18,435 bases of DNA from CAMEON01 sp045602325 (GTDB lineage Bacteria; Bacillota; Clostridia; Oscillospirales; CAG-272): positions 1 to 18,435 of the forward strand of contig JAZSBH010000023.1 in NCBI GenBank assembly GCA_045602325.1, given 5' to 3'. The position numbers and the translations under genes are program-made. Within the stretch, counting starts at the first letter, position 1. Every line of letters starts with the position of its first letter. Below, in pieces: positions 6,638 through 15,116 of the stretch. Below the pieces are notes generated by a model, which was given only the letters and a program-made list of their open reading frames with translations, did no database searches and was not told where the DNA came from.

Positions 6638-7543
6638 TTATTTTTTCTCAAAATCGGGGGTAAACGCCTTACTCGCGGCGTCCTTCCCTTGACTGTAGCC
6701 CTCCAAACCCAATTTTGCCGCCTCGTCCAGCACCGAGGTGTACTCAAAGTCGGTCACCCGACGGCGAAGATTCTTGTAAGGGCAATCCATGGCGAAATCG
6801 GGAGTGTACTGACGCATGACCGACACGCGAATATCCGCAGGCGGCAGAATGGCGGCGATATGACGCAGAACCGCCATGGAATCTGCGCGGCAACCGGGCA
6901 GAACCAGGTGGCGCAGGATCATCCCGCGGGTCATAATGCCATCCGCATCCAAGGTAATCTTCCCTACTTGGCGGTACATCTCCAGCACCGCCTCGGTGGC
7001 GCGGTCAGCATAGTCGGGGGCGGCGGAGTAGGACGCGGCCAGCTCAGGAGACATATACTTGAAGTCGGGGAGATATATGTCCACCAATCCCTCCACCGTG
7101 CGGAGAGCGTCGGGAGATTCGTACCCGCTGCTATTCCAGACCACGGGAATATAGAGGCGGGGCTTGATCTTTTCCAGCACACGGGAAAGCTGTGCCGTGT
7201 AGTGAGTGGGAGTGACCAGGTTGATGTTATGAACCCCCTGCTCCTGCAGTTCCTGCATCCTTGCCACCAGCTCGTCCTCGGTTACAGGATAACCGACTCC
7301 TTCGCGGCTGATGGTACGGTTCTGGCAGAACACGCAACGCAGGTTACAGCCGGTAAAGAACACAGTTCCCGAACCGCGGGTACCGCTGATAGGCGGCTCC
7401 TCCCACATATGGGGCGCACAGCGGGAGATATAGAGGGTATCGGGCATGCCGCACACCCCCGTCTGCCCGTTTGTACGGTCTGCGCCGCAATTTCGGGGAC
7501 ATAGACGGCAGGCGGTCATATCGGTGTAAACGGAAGGTTCCAT
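6638..7543 (-). CDS. Radical SAM protein, PflX-like (PFL-activating-enzyme homologue)
   Basis: A 301-residue radical SAM enzyme close to the PflX/COG1313 group annotated as putative pyruvate formate-lyase activating enzyme. The [4Fe-4S] cluster motif CxxxCxxC is at C66, C70 and C73 (GCNLRCVFCQN). An N-terminal cysteine cluster (C12, C15, C19, C31, C42) may hold a second metal site. Other family segments are NLVTPTHY and GYESPDALR, and the C-terminal half carries MRQYTP and the DFEY segment. No glycyl-radical enzyme gene is next to it, so the substrate is unknown. ATG preceded by AAAGGAG; promoter at 7577-7605. Confidence 0.9.
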   Translation of the reverse strand: MEPSVYTDMTACRLCPRNCGADRTNGQTGVCGMPDTLYISRCAPHMWEEPPISGTRGSGTVFFTGCNLRCVFCQNRTISREGVGYPVTEDELVARMQELQEQGVHNINLVTPTHYTAQLSRVLEKIKPRLYIPVVWNSSGYESPDALRTVEGLVDIYLPDFKYMSPELAASYSAAPDYADRATEAVLEMYRQVGKITLDADGIMTRGMILRHLVLPGCRADSMAVLRHIAAILPPADIRVSVMRQYTPDFAMDCPYKNLRRRVTDFEYTSVLDEAAKLGLEGYSQGKDAASKAFTPDFEKK

Positions 7544-7576
7544 ACGTTCTCCTTTGATTGCCTTGATTCTTCTCTA

Positions 7577-7605
7577 ATTATACAACAATCACGAAAAGAT
7601 TGCAA
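7577..7605 (-). promoter_or_regulatory. Sigma-A promoter for radical SAM gene
   Basis: Minus strand TTGCAA (7600-7605), 17-bp spacer, TATAAT (7577-7582), about 34 bases before the ATG. It is back to back with the cinA promoter, with only 21 bases between them. Confidence 0.8.
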
Positions 7606-7626
7606 GTTTTTTGTGGCATTTTTTTG

Positions 7627-7655
7627 TTTACAAATTGACTTCTTCGTGGTATAAT
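7627..7655 (+). promoter_or_regulatory. Sigma-A promoter for cinA
   Basis: TTTACA (7627-7632), 17-bp spacer, TGGTATAAT extended -10 (TATAAT at 7650-7655). A nearer TTGACT (7635-7640) is only 9 bp from the -10, too close to be the -35. Confidence 0.8.
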
Positions 7656-7713
7656 AGTATTTGGTTTATTATGTCTATTCTCCGAATTGGATATTTTTGG
7701 TGAAAGGTAGCCC

Positions 7714-9018
7714 ATGAGGCAGGGTACAGATATGGATACTCTCTACGAACGCAGATCCCCCATCCGCACCGCAGAGATTCTCTGCGTGGGTACCGAGCTT
7801 CTGCTGGGCGACATCATCAACACCAACGCCGCGTTTCTCTCCAAGCAGTTGGCGGCATTGGGCATCTCGGTCTACCACCAGACCGTGGTGGGCGACCATC
7901 CCGAACGACTTCGCGTAGCCCTCGTGGATGCCTTCGAGGGGCACGGGCGCCCTGCCGCCGATCTGGTCGTTCTGAGCGGCGGATTGGGTCCTACCTACGA
8001 CGATCTCACCAAGGAGACCGTCGCCGCCTACTTCGGGCGGGAGATGGAGATGCACCACGAATCCCTCACCCGTATCCGAGACTTCTTCACCCGCACCGGG
8101 CGGGTCATGACCCCCAACAATGAAAAGCAGGCTATGATGCCTAAGGGCTGTGTGGTCTTCCCCAACGATTATGGCACCGCCCCTGCTCTGGCAGTTGGGG
8201 ACGGTCTTCATACCGCCGTTATGCTCCCCGGGCCTCCCGCGGAGCTGGTACCCATCTGGAGAGAGCAGGTAGTTCCCTTCTTTCGTCGCTATACCGAGGG
8301 CGTGCTCATCAGCCGCAATATCCACATCATGGGACTGGGCGAATCCGCCGTGGAGCAGATCCTCCACGACCGCATGGTATCCTCCGAGAATCCCACCGTC
8401 GCCCCCTACTGCAAGTCGGGCGAAGTGCGTCTGCGGGTCACTGCACGCGCCGAGGACGAGGAGACAGCAAACGCCATGTGTGACCAAGTGGTTGGGGAGA
8501 TTCAATCCAACCCGCAGATCAGCCCCTATATCTACGGCGTGGATTGTGACAACGCCGAAACCGCCCTGGTACGGCTCTTTGCCGAGCGAGGGTTGACCGT
8601 GGCCACTGCCGAATCCTGCACCGGCGGAATGATCGGCCAGCGCATCACCGCCATTCCCGGTGCCTCTGCCATGTATCTCGGCGGATGCATCACCTACACC
8701 AACGACCAAAAGATCCACCTGCTGGGCGTTAACGCAGCCACCATTGACGCGCACACCGAGGTCAGCGCCGAGACTGCCGCCGAGATGGCCGAAGGAGTCC
8801 GCGCAAAACTGGGCGCTGACGTAGGACTGTCCACCACAGGCTACGCGGGCCCCGGCGGCGGCACCGAGGAGAATCCCGTCGGAACCGTCTTCATCGGCAT
8901 CGCCACCAAGGACGGAGTCACCACCCACCGTCTCTACTATCGTCAGAAATCCCGCGATTACGTGCGGGAGGCCGCCGCTTCCCGCGTCATGCTGGAGGCC
9001 ATCAAGGTCATCCTGTAA
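7714..9018 (+). CDS. cinA: CinA: nicotinamide-nucleotide amidase / competence-damage protein
   Basis: A 434-residue two-domain protein. The N-terminal COG1058 domain, related to molybdopterin-binding MoaB/MogA, shows GTELLLGDIINTNA (26-39), SGGLGPTYDDLTKE (88-101), GTAPA (154-158) and LPGPPAEL (171-178). The C-terminal PncC-like NMN deamidase domain shows AESCTGG (299-305), the IPGAS segment and GYAGPGGGT (377-385). The enzyme recycles NMN to nicotinic acid mononucleotide in NAD salvage; the N domain has pyrophosphatase activity in some homologues. The ATG at 7714 is preferred because AAAGG lies before it; an in-frame ATG at 7732 is a weaker alternative. In many Firmicutes cinA lies beside recA, which is not so here. 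Confidence 0.95.
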   Translation: MRQGTDMDTLYERRSPIRTAEILCVGTELLLGDIINTNAAFLSKQLAALGISVYHQTVVGDHPERLRVALVDAFEGHGRPAADLVVLSGGLGPTYDDLTKETVAAYFGREMEMHHESLTRIRDFFTRTGRVMTPNNEKQAMMPKGCVVFPNDYGTAPALAVGDGLHTAVMLPGPPAELVPIWREQVVPFFRRYTEGVLISRNIHIMGLGESAVEQILHDRMVSSENPTVAPYCKSGEVRLRVTARAEDEETANAMCDQVVGEIQSNPQISPYIYGVDCDNAETALVRLFAERGLTVATAESCTGGMIGQRITAIPGASAMYLGGCITYTNDQKIHLLGVNAATIDAHTEVSAETAAEMAEGVRAKLGADVGLSTTGYAGPGGGTEENPVGTVFIGIATKDGVTTHRLYYRQKSRDYVREAAASRVMLEAIKVIL

Positions 9019-9079
9019 GCATCGCTCATTCCCATGACTGTTCGCCCCGTTAAAAGGGCAGAATATAGATTACGAAATA

Positions 9080-9102
9080 CCGCCCGGGTGGATTCCGGAC
9101 GG
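9080..9102 (+). other. Leader hairpin upstream of pfkA RBS
   Basis: CCGCCCGG (9080-9087) and CCGGACGG (9095-9102) form an 8-bp imperfect stem with a 7-base loop, ending one base before the AGGAGG of pfkA. It could influence ribosome access or mRNA stability; a regulatory role is only inferred. Confidence 0.4.
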
Positions 9103-9119
9103 CAGGAGGTTTCATTATT

Positions 9120-10235
9120 ATGGCAAAATTCAGAAAAATCGGTATCCTTTCGTCGGGTGGCGACGCCCCCGGCATGAACGCCGCCATCCGCGCAGCTACC
9201 CGCCGCGCCCTGAGCCAGGGACTTGAGGTGGTCGGTATTCTCGGCGGTTACGCAGGCCTTTTGAACGCCGCCGACGAGTCGGATCCCGAGATCGTACGTC
9301 AGAAATATCTGCGCCCCTTTGATACCACCAGCGTGTCCAACATCGTGACCCGCGGCGGTACGGTTCTTTACTCCAGCCGCTGTCCCGAGTTCAAGACCGC
9401 AGAGGGCATGAACAAGGCTCTCAAGGCATGCCGCGACCACCAGATCGACGCGGTCATCGCCATCGGCGGTGACGGTACCTTCCGCGGTGCCACCGATCTG
9501 ACCAACCACGGCATCCCCTCCATCGGTATCCCCGCCACCATCGACAACGACATCACCGCCACCGAGCAGACCATCGGCTTCGATACTGCACTGAATACCG
9601 CGCTCCAAATGTTCGACGCGCTCCGTGATACCGCCGAATCCCACGCTCGCTGCATCGTCACCGAGGTCATGGGTAACGGTTGCGGATTCCTGTCCCTGTA
9701 CCTGGCGCTGGCTACGGGTGCTATTTCGGTGGCCATCCCCGAGATTCCCTTTGACCGTGAATATGCCATCAAGAAGATCCGCGAGGCTCGCGAGGAATGC
9801 AACAAGCGGGGTATCATTGCCATCTGCGGTGAGGGTATGGCCAAGGTCAACGGCATGGACTACGGCGAGGATTTCAAAGAAGAGATCGTTGCCCGCACCG
9901 GTATCGATACCCGCTACACCAAGATGGGTCATATCATCCGCGGCGGTAACCCCACCCTGCGTGACCGTCTCACCGCCACCCAGATGGGCGTGGAGGCTGT
10001 GAACATGCTGTTGGAGGGTCGAAGCAACCTGGTCATGTGCGTCAACGAGAACCGCATCACCTCCTGCGACATCAACTTCGCTCTGGTACTGGACAAGATG
10101 TATAAGAACAAGCTGAAGGACGGCGACCTGGAAGGCTTCACGGGTTATCAGATTGCCCAGATGAAGGCCAGATGCGAGGCACGCCACGCCAAGATCGAGC
10201 GCCTGTACAAAATGGCTTACGATATCAGTATGTAA
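9120..10235 (+). CDS. pfkA: 6-phosphofructokinase
   Basis: Glycolytic enzyme phosphorylating fructose 6-phosphate to the 1,6-bisphosphate. At 371 residues it is longer than the roughly 320 of E. coli PfkA. Visible: SSGGDAPGMNAAIR (11-24), GGDGT (116-120), TIDND (140-144) with the catalytic Asp (142), EVMG (182-185) and GHIIRGG (270-276) with the conserved His271 and Arg274. Gly119 after GGD suggests ATP rather than pyrophosphate as donor. Two positions are unusual: Ala139 before TIDND, where ATP enzymes have Gly and PPi enzymes have Lys, and Asn186 after EVMG, where an Arg that contacts substrate is normal. The start follows AGGAGG; it lies 101 bases after cinA. The donor is therefore not certain. 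Confidence 0.93.
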   Translation: MAKFRKIGILSSGGDAPGMNAAIRAATRRALSQGLEVVGILGGYAGLLNAADESDPEIVRQKYLRPFDTTSVSNIVTRGGTVLYSSRCPEFKTAEGMNKALKACRDHQIDAVIAIGGDGTFRGATDLTNHGIPSIGIPATIDNDITATEQTIGFDTALNTALQMFDALRDTAESHARCIVTEVMGNGCGFLSLYLALATGAISVAIPEIPFDREYAIKKIREAREECNKRGIIAICGEGMAKVNGMDYGEDFKEEIVARTGIDTRYTKMGHIIRGGNPTLRDRLTATQMGVEAVNMLLEGRSNLVMCVNENRITSCDINFALVLDKMYKNKLKDGDLEGFTGYQIAQMKARCEARHAKIERLYKMAYDISM

Positions 10236-10263
10236 GCATACCTCCCCCAAAGTGAAAAAATTT

Positions 10264-10302
10264 ACAACTCCCATGAGAATTATTCATGGGAGTTGTGTTT
10301 TT
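10264..10302 (+). terminator. Intrinsic terminator after pfkA
   Basis: A perfect 13-bp stem (ACAACTCCCATGA at 10264-10276 with its complement at 10284-10296), 7-base loop, then GTTTTT. It lies 28 bases after the pfkA stop codon. Confidence 0.9.
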
Positions 10303-10306
10303 CCCC

Positions 10307-10335
10307 TTGCTTTTTTCTGCTTTGTATGGTATAAT
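10307..10335 (+). promoter_or_regulatory. Sigma-A promoter for solute-binding lipoprotein
   Basis: Extended -10 TGGTATAAT (TATAAT at 10330-10335) with a weak -35 TTGCTT at 10307-10312 and a 17-bp spacer. It falls right after the pfkA terminator, making the lipoprotein gene a separate unit. Confidence 0.7.
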
Positions 10336-10390
10336 GGAGAAGCGAATGCCATATCCGTATGGCCATATAAACTTTTAAGGAGGTTTTTTC

Positions 10391-11887
10391 ATGCTGAAAA
10401 AATTGCTTTGCGTTCTTCTGGCATCCCTGATGCTGGTCGGCACGCTGGCTTCCTGCGGCACCACCAACGAGCCCGGCCAGGAAACCAACGCTCAGACCCA
10501 AGCAGGCACGGTTGCCGAGGAAGAGACCCGCGAGACCCTGGACATTCCCGCTACACGTTACGACGGCACCGAGCTCTGCTTCCTGACCCGTGATGAATCC
10601 GAGTGGTCCACCCTCGAGATTTTCGCCGAGAATCAGACCTCCGAGTCTGACAACATCAACAACGCCGTGTTTGAGCGGAACGACCGCATCCTGCAGGCTT
10701 ACGGTGTCACCATTACCGAACTGAAGAAGGTCACCGGCGAGCATCACGGCGCACTGACCAACGAGGTCGCCGCTCCTACGGGTGACTTCCACGCCGTTGT
10801 TACCAACACCTCGGGCTCTGCATCCTTTGCATCCAACGGCTTCCTCTGGGATCTGAACTCCGATGAGATCGAGCACCTGAATTTCACCAAGCCTTGGTGG
10901 GATACCAACATGGCTGAGGGTATGTCCATCGACGGACGTCTGTACTTCGCTACCGGCGATCTTTTGACCTCGGACAACGATGCAACCTTCGTCATCATGT
11001 TCAACAAAAAGCTGGTTGTTGATTACACTATTCCCAATCTCTATGCTATGGTTGAGAACGGCGAGTGGACCATGGATAAGTTCTACGAGTATGAGCAGCT
11101 GGCTGTTCAGGATAACAACGGCGACGGCAAGCTGGACTACGATTCCGACATCTGCGGTCTGGCTTATACCGGTGATGTTCCCTACTGTATGCTCTTCGGC
11201 GGCGGCATTACCCTCTGCACCAAGGATGAGGACGATATGCCCATCTACTCTCTGGACGTTCAGCGTGCCGATGACATTGCCGAAATGGGCAAGCTCATCT
11301 TCTCCAAGGATCACACCATCGACTTGAACGCCGTGGTCAATGCCGGCGGCATCACCATGTACGAGGCCGGCGTCAAGACCTTCGGTGAGGGCCACGCTCT
11401 GTTCATGGGCGAGGTCATGCAGTGCGTCACCCGTATGCGCGGCAACGACGTGGACTTCGGTATTCTTCCTTACCCCAAGTTCAACGCTCAGCAGGCGAAC
11501 TACGCCAGCATGATGCACCTGACTGCCTCCTGCGTCTCCATTCCCAAGAGCGTCAGCGGTGATAATCTGGTTATGGTCAGCTCCATGATCGAGGCCATGG
11601 CTTACCATGCTGTGGATACTCTGACCACCCAGTACTATGAGATCAACCTCAAGACCAAGGGTGCCAAGGACGAGCAGTCCGGCCCCATGATGGATATGAT
11701 CCTTTCCAACCGTGTGTGCGACCTGTCCTACTACTATCAGTGGGGCGGCAATGCCTTCGGCCAGGTAGCAAACTGTCTGCTGCCCACCGGTAAAGGCGTG
11801 GCTTCCATCAGCAAGCGTTTCGGCGCCCAGATCGACAGAAACATCGACCAACTGATGAAGGCTTTGGACAAACACGAAAAGAACTGA
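10391..11887 (+). CDS. Extracellular solute-binding lipoprotein (ABC-type, family 1-like)
   Basis: A 498-residue lipoprotein. The signal peptide MLKKLLCVLLASLMLVGTL ends in the lipobox LASC with the lipidated Cys at 22, followed by a Thr/Glu/Gln-rich linker to about residue 50. The mature part resembles family 1 sugar-type solute-binding proteins (DLNSDEI, FNKKLV, WTMDKFYEYEQLA, and a Trp/Tyr-rich ligand region near SYYYQWGG). A calcium-binding-like loop DNNGDGKLDYDSD is at 241-253. It has a strong AAGGAGG site, its own promoter and a strong terminator. No permease or ATPase gene is adjacent, so the transporter partner is elsewhere or the protein acts as a sensor. The ligand is unknown, though a carbohydrate is likely for the family. 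Confidence 0.88.
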   Translation: MLKKLLCVLLASLMLVGTLASCGTTNEPGQETNAQTQAGTVAEEETRETLDIPATRYDGTELCFLTRDESEWSTLEIFAENQTSESDNINNAVFERNDRILQAYGVTITELKKVTGEHHGALTNEVAAPTGDFHAVVTNTSGSASFASNGFLWDLNSDEIEHLNFTKPWWDTNMAEGMSIDGRLYFATGDLLTSDNDATFVIMFNKKLVVDYTIPNLYAMVENGEWTMDKFYEYEQLAVQDNNGDGKLDYDSDICGLAYTGDVPYCMLFGGGITLCTKDEDDMPIYSLDVQRADDIAEMGKLIFSKDHTIDLNAVVNAGGITMYEAGVKTFGEGHALFMGEVMQCVTRMRGNDVDFGILPYPKFNAQQANYASMMHLTASCVSIPKSVSGDNLVMVSSMIEAMAYHAVDTLTTQYYEINLKTKGAKDEQSGPMMDMILSNRVCDLSYYYQWGGNAFGQVANCLLPTGKGVASISKRFGAQIDRNIDQLMKALDKHEKN

Positions 11888-11906
11888 TCCACAGTGAACC
11901 TACAAA

Positions 11907-11945
11907 GGTGTCCCCCATGCAGATCGCATGGGGGACACCCCTTTT
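11907..11945 (+). terminator. Strong terminator, possibly bidirectional
   Basis: A perfect 14-bp stem (GGTGTCCCCCATGC at 11907-11920 with its complement at 11926-11939, loop AGATC) followed by CCTTTTT. It ends the lipoprotein gene and sits at the stop of the convergent LicD-fusion gene (11945). The minus-strand run is only CCTTTG, so activity in that direction is weaker. Confidence 0.88.
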
Positions 11946-13903
11946 TATTCGGATGTAAGCAACGAAGACAGATCATTCAGAAAATCCGTATCCAAACGGT
12001 TCAGTAGTTCCTTGCCGCTATACGCCGCAGACAGATCCACGGCTTGGATCGCTTCAGCGATGGCACGTGGGGTCTGTTCATCGTAATAATACAAGTACGT
12101 GCCCACCTTGGAACGCTCCACCACAGGGATCCGCGCGCTGATCACCCGCAGATCACAGGCCATATAGGACAGAATCTTGGAGGGGAAAGAAGTGGCGTTG
12201 AAATCTCCCGTGGGATCTTGAGTACAGAGTCCGATGTGACAGCGATGAAGGAAATCGGTGTAGTCCCGATCGCGCAGGACACCGTCGTAGGTAAGGGTAC
12301 AGACGCAGGTGGCACGTACCTCCTCCAGACAGTTTTTCATGGTTTCCAGATGCACGGGGGTACCCGCGCCCAAAATATGGACGTGGTAGTTTTCGGGTAA
12401 ATACCGCGCCGCGTTTATGGCGGCGTAAACGCCGCCCTTACGAGGGTCCAGCGTGCCTCCGTATACCACGTGGATCCTGCCGTCATCCATGGTCCTGTCA
12501 GCGGGAGTCGGAGCGGTTTGGTAGGTTCCGTGAGCGACTGCATAAGGCTTGCCTTTTTGATTCACCCGTTCATTTAGTTCTAGGGTTGGGAAAATATAGG
12601 CATCCGCAATTCGCGCAAAGCGAAGCTCTCGGCGCGTGATCCGTTTAGACCGCCGAACGTCCCCGTACAGCTCCTCCAGCTCCAGCACCAATCGAAAACG
12701 CTTGAATCGCTTGAGCCAGCGCAAAACCGACATGAGACCGAGGGAATGGTACACCCATAGGGTATCCCCTCGTCGGACAAGGTGCATGAGCCGCCCAAAG
12801 AGACGGAAGTTGAAAACCGCGCGGGTGATCCCGTTGCGGATATGACTGCCCCTGCCATGGGAGGGCAGAAGCTCCAACACGGTGGTTCCGTCCATCTGCA
12901 CCACTCGTTTTCCCACAGATCTTGTTCCGCGTGTGGGACTGGCTGACAGCACGTGGTTATCATAGTTGAGCCGTTTGAAGCAATGAAAGAGATAGTTGGT
13001 CTTGGTGTAAGCAGGCAAATGGCATACACGTTGCTCCCGGTCATCAGGCAACGCGTAATGAACCAAACACGTAATCTGCTTCCCACCCTTTCCACGTAGT
13101 GTTTCGGTATACGGTTTTTCAATATCCAACAGTTCAAAGTGATGATGTCCGATCCTGTCATCGGACGGAGGATCAGCACGCCAATCTCCGTACTTTTGGG
13201 TCAGATACGCATCATAATTTGAAGGGATCCGTACACGCATCCCTTCGAATTCACCCAAAAGTCCTTCCCCGTATTGAGAACGGGGTGCATATTCCAGAGT
13301 TCCCTGCCAGTTGCCGTGGTTGCAGATCAGCGGCGAATCATCCGGTGAATATGAACTGATCATTTTCTCATATTTAGCCAGGATCTTTGCCGTATGATTC
13401 TGCACACCGAGCAGGCGCATGACCTTTACCGCCAGACGGGTCTTCCATTTATAATCGGCATAAAAGGCGGATAGCAGCCATCGTTGATACCATATTTTGC
13501 GCCACTCAAACCATCTTTGTTCCCGCCGATCCGTGGGATAGCCGTCCAGGGGGAAAATATCTATGAAGACACCGTGATTCATGGGCAGGTGAGCTGTTCC
13601 CTTTTCCACAAAGGTCGTGCGGCTGTCCCGCAGTTTCCCGAATATATGTGGATATGCGGAATCGCTTTGGTAGTTTTGGAGAAATATCCCTTCGGGCAGG
13701 AGGGGTTGGGCTTCGCGGAAAAAGCGGTCATAGTCCTCACGGAGCATTCCCACGTCGATATCATCATCCCAAGGTATAAACCCGTGATATTTGACGGCCC
13801 CCAGGGCACTCCCACATACCAGATAGTAGGAAAGCCCCAAGGCTTCGCACGCATGGACGAAATAGGTCAATAACTCCAGCTGTTTCTTTTGCAGACTGTT
13901 CAT
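11945..13903 (-). CDS. LicD-like phosphotransferase fused to a GT-B glycosyltransferase
   Basis: A 652-residue two-domain protein. Residues about 15-240 match the LicD/fukutin-like family: the nucleotidyltransferase-type GS (31-32) and the acidic PWDDDIDVG (44-52), then GVFIDIFPLDGYP (111-123). LicD proteins attach phosphorylcholine or another phospho-group to surface glycans. After a linker (about 241-275), residues 276-640 look like a GT4-type glycosyltransferase: KQITCLVHYALPD begins like a separate GT N terminus, then VVYGGTLDPRKGGVYAAINAA (479-499, split here in reading) and FPSKILSYMACDLRVI. The ATG at 13903 is chosen as GAGG precedes it and it lies one base past the upstream stop; an ATG at 13915 would overlap. 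Last gene of the polysaccharide operon. Confidence 0.85.
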   Translation of the reverse strand: MNSLQKKQLELLTYFVHACEALGLSYYLVCGSALGAVKYHGFIPWDDDIDVGMLREDYDRFFREAQPLLPEGIFLQNYQSDSAYPHIFGKLRDSRTTFVEKGTAHLPMNHGVFIDIFPLDGYPTDRREQRWFEWRKIWYQRWLLSAFYADYKWKTRLAVKVMRLLGVQNHTAKILAKYEKMISSYSPDDSPLICNHGNWQGTLEYAPRSQYGEGLLGEFEGMRVRIPSNYDAYLTQKYGDWRADPPSDDRIGHHHFELLDIEKPYTETLRGKGGKQITCLVHYALPDDREQRVCHLPAYTKTNYLFHCFKRLNYDNHVLSASPTRGTRSVGKRVVQMDGTTVLELLPSHGRGSHIRNGITRAVFNFRLFGRLMHLVRRGDTLWVYHSLGLMSVLRWLKRFKRFRLVLELEELYGDVRRSKRITRRELRFARIADAYIFPTLELNERVNQKGKPYAVAHGTYQTAPTPADRTMDDGRIHVVYGGTLDPRKGGVYAAINAARYLPENYHVHILGAGTPVHLETMKNCLEEVRATCVCTLTYDGVLRDRDYTDFLHRCHIGLCTQDPTGDFNATSFPSKILSYMACDLRVISARIPVVERSKVGTYLYYYDEQTPRAIAEAIQAVDLSAAYSGKELLNRLDTDFLNDLSSLLTSE

Positions 13904-13904
13904 T

Positions 13905-15083
13905 TCATGCCTCATACCGTTCGATATACGCGTCATACACATGGGTAGCATCGAATTTGGATGCATAACTTACGCATGCCTCTTCGGTAAAAGGTCGATC
14001 TTCAACCACATGACGTATAGCCTTCTCCAGTTCATCCACATCATTTTTGGGAACCACCACTCCACAGCTCTCGTCCACACATTCCGGGCTTCCCCCCGTG
14101 TTGAACATGACGACCGGGGTTCCGCAAGCCAAGGCTTCTATATTGACCAGCCCCAACACTTCTTCACGGGTTGGATTCACATATACGTCTGCCGCAGAAT
14201 AGATCTCAGCCAACTCATGTTGATCTGACGTTCGATGGATAGAAATCATACTGTCAGGCAGGATCTGATCGATCTGATCGTTTGTACCAACCACAACGAT
14301 CTGATAAGAATCGTCCAATCTGCGGCTCAATTCCAGAAAAACATCCAACCCCTTTCGTTCTACCCAACCAAAAGCAACGCCCAAAATCACCTTCTTGTTA
14401 TCCAAGCCGTATTTCGAGCGAAAATTGCTTTCAGACGGTTTGAAAACCTGCAGATCAATGCCGCTGTGGATCACGTTCACAGGATATCCCCCGAAAAACG
14501 ACTGTTGGATCTTTCCGGCAAGCCATTCCGAAGGAGCGACAATGGTAAGATCCAGATCCCGAGACGCCTCCTTCTTTCGTTGATATAACCACCGACTGCG
14601 ATCCACGAACCAACTGTACTTCCGACGCTCCGGGCAATCTCTGCACCCGGTCAGCCATCGTTCACAGCCGATCATATCCGAGATCGGACAATAAGAGGTG
14701 AAGGTCCAGCAGTCGTGGAAGGTCCAGATCACTTTGATTTGTTTCCGCCGCAGGTACTCCATGAGCATACCGATATGACAGTTATGCCCGTGCAAATTAT
14801 GCAAGTGCACGATTGCGGGACGGATTCGCTCCAATTCAGCAATCAGTCGACGGGTGGCCCATTTGGAATTAAAGCCGTAGTTCCCTTTTATCCGGGATTT
14901 CAACGCCTGCAGCTTCAAATATGCATGTCCGGCATACTGGATCCCCCGGGGATAGGTGCAATTGTTCTGGGTATGCAAAATGTAGTTTTCGATGCCCTTT
15001 TGGGTCAATGTTTCACTTATGGCACAACATATTTTGCCAATACTGCCAATCGTGCAGGTAGCATTGATCTGTACGACAATCAT
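13905..15083 (-). CDS. Glycosyltransferase family 4, WcaC-like
   Basis: A 392-residue retaining glycosyltransferase resembling the WcaC-like group involved in capsule or colanic acid synthesis. The N terminus MIVVQINATC...GSIGKI is typical, followed by HLHNLHGH (93-100), TFHDCW (121-126) and a cysteine-rich segment (C125, C132, C140, C147, C150) that may bind zinc or form structural bonds. The GT4 E-x7-E pair is E308 and E316 in REEVLGLVNIEAL, followed by CGTPVVMFNTGGSPE (320-334). The ATG at 15083 is preferred over one at 15107 because TAGGAG lies 7 bases before it. It is separated from the EpsG gene by 33 bases and from the LicD fusion by one base, so it is in the same operon. The sugar is unknown. 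Confidence 0.92.
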   Translation of the reverse strand: MIVVQINATCTIGSIGKICCAISETLTQKGIENYILHTQNNCTYPRGIQYAGHAYLKLQALKSRIKGNYGFNSKWATRRLIAELERIRPAIVHLHNLHGHNCHIGMLMEYLRRKQIKVIWTFHDCWTFTSYCPISDMIGCERWLTGCRDCPERRKYSWFVDRSRWLYQRKKEASRDLDLTIVAPSEWLAGKIQQSFFGGYPVNVIHSGIDLQVFKPSESNFRSKYGLDNKKVILGVAFGWVERKGLDVFLELSRRLDDSYQIVVVGTNDQIDQILPDSMISIHRTSDQHELAEIYSAADVYVNPTREEVLGLVNIEALACGTPVVMFNTGGSPECVDESCGVVVPKNDVDELEKAIRHVVEDRPFTEEACVSYASKFDATHVYDAYIERYEA

Positions 15084-15116
15084 GGTATAACTCCTATTCG
15101 CAAACAAAAATTCGAA

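Noticed and set aside
7635..7640. TTGACT as -35 of the cinA promoter
   Set aside because: Only 9 bp from the TATAAT; TTTACA at 7627-7632 has the correct 17-bp spacing.
7675..8928. A 417-codon open frame on the minus strand over cinA
   Set aside because: It is antisense to a clear CinA, has low-complexity Gly/Val/His-rich content and no ribosome site. It follows from the codon bias of the real gene.
8958..10274. A 438-codon open frame on the minus strand over pfkA
   Set aside because: Antisense shadow of pfkA with Gly/Val/Asp-rich content and no family resemblance.
10280..11875. A 531-codon open frame on the minus strand over the lipoprotein gene
   Set aside because: Antisense shadow; it crosses the promoter of the lipoprotein gene and has no recognisable domains.
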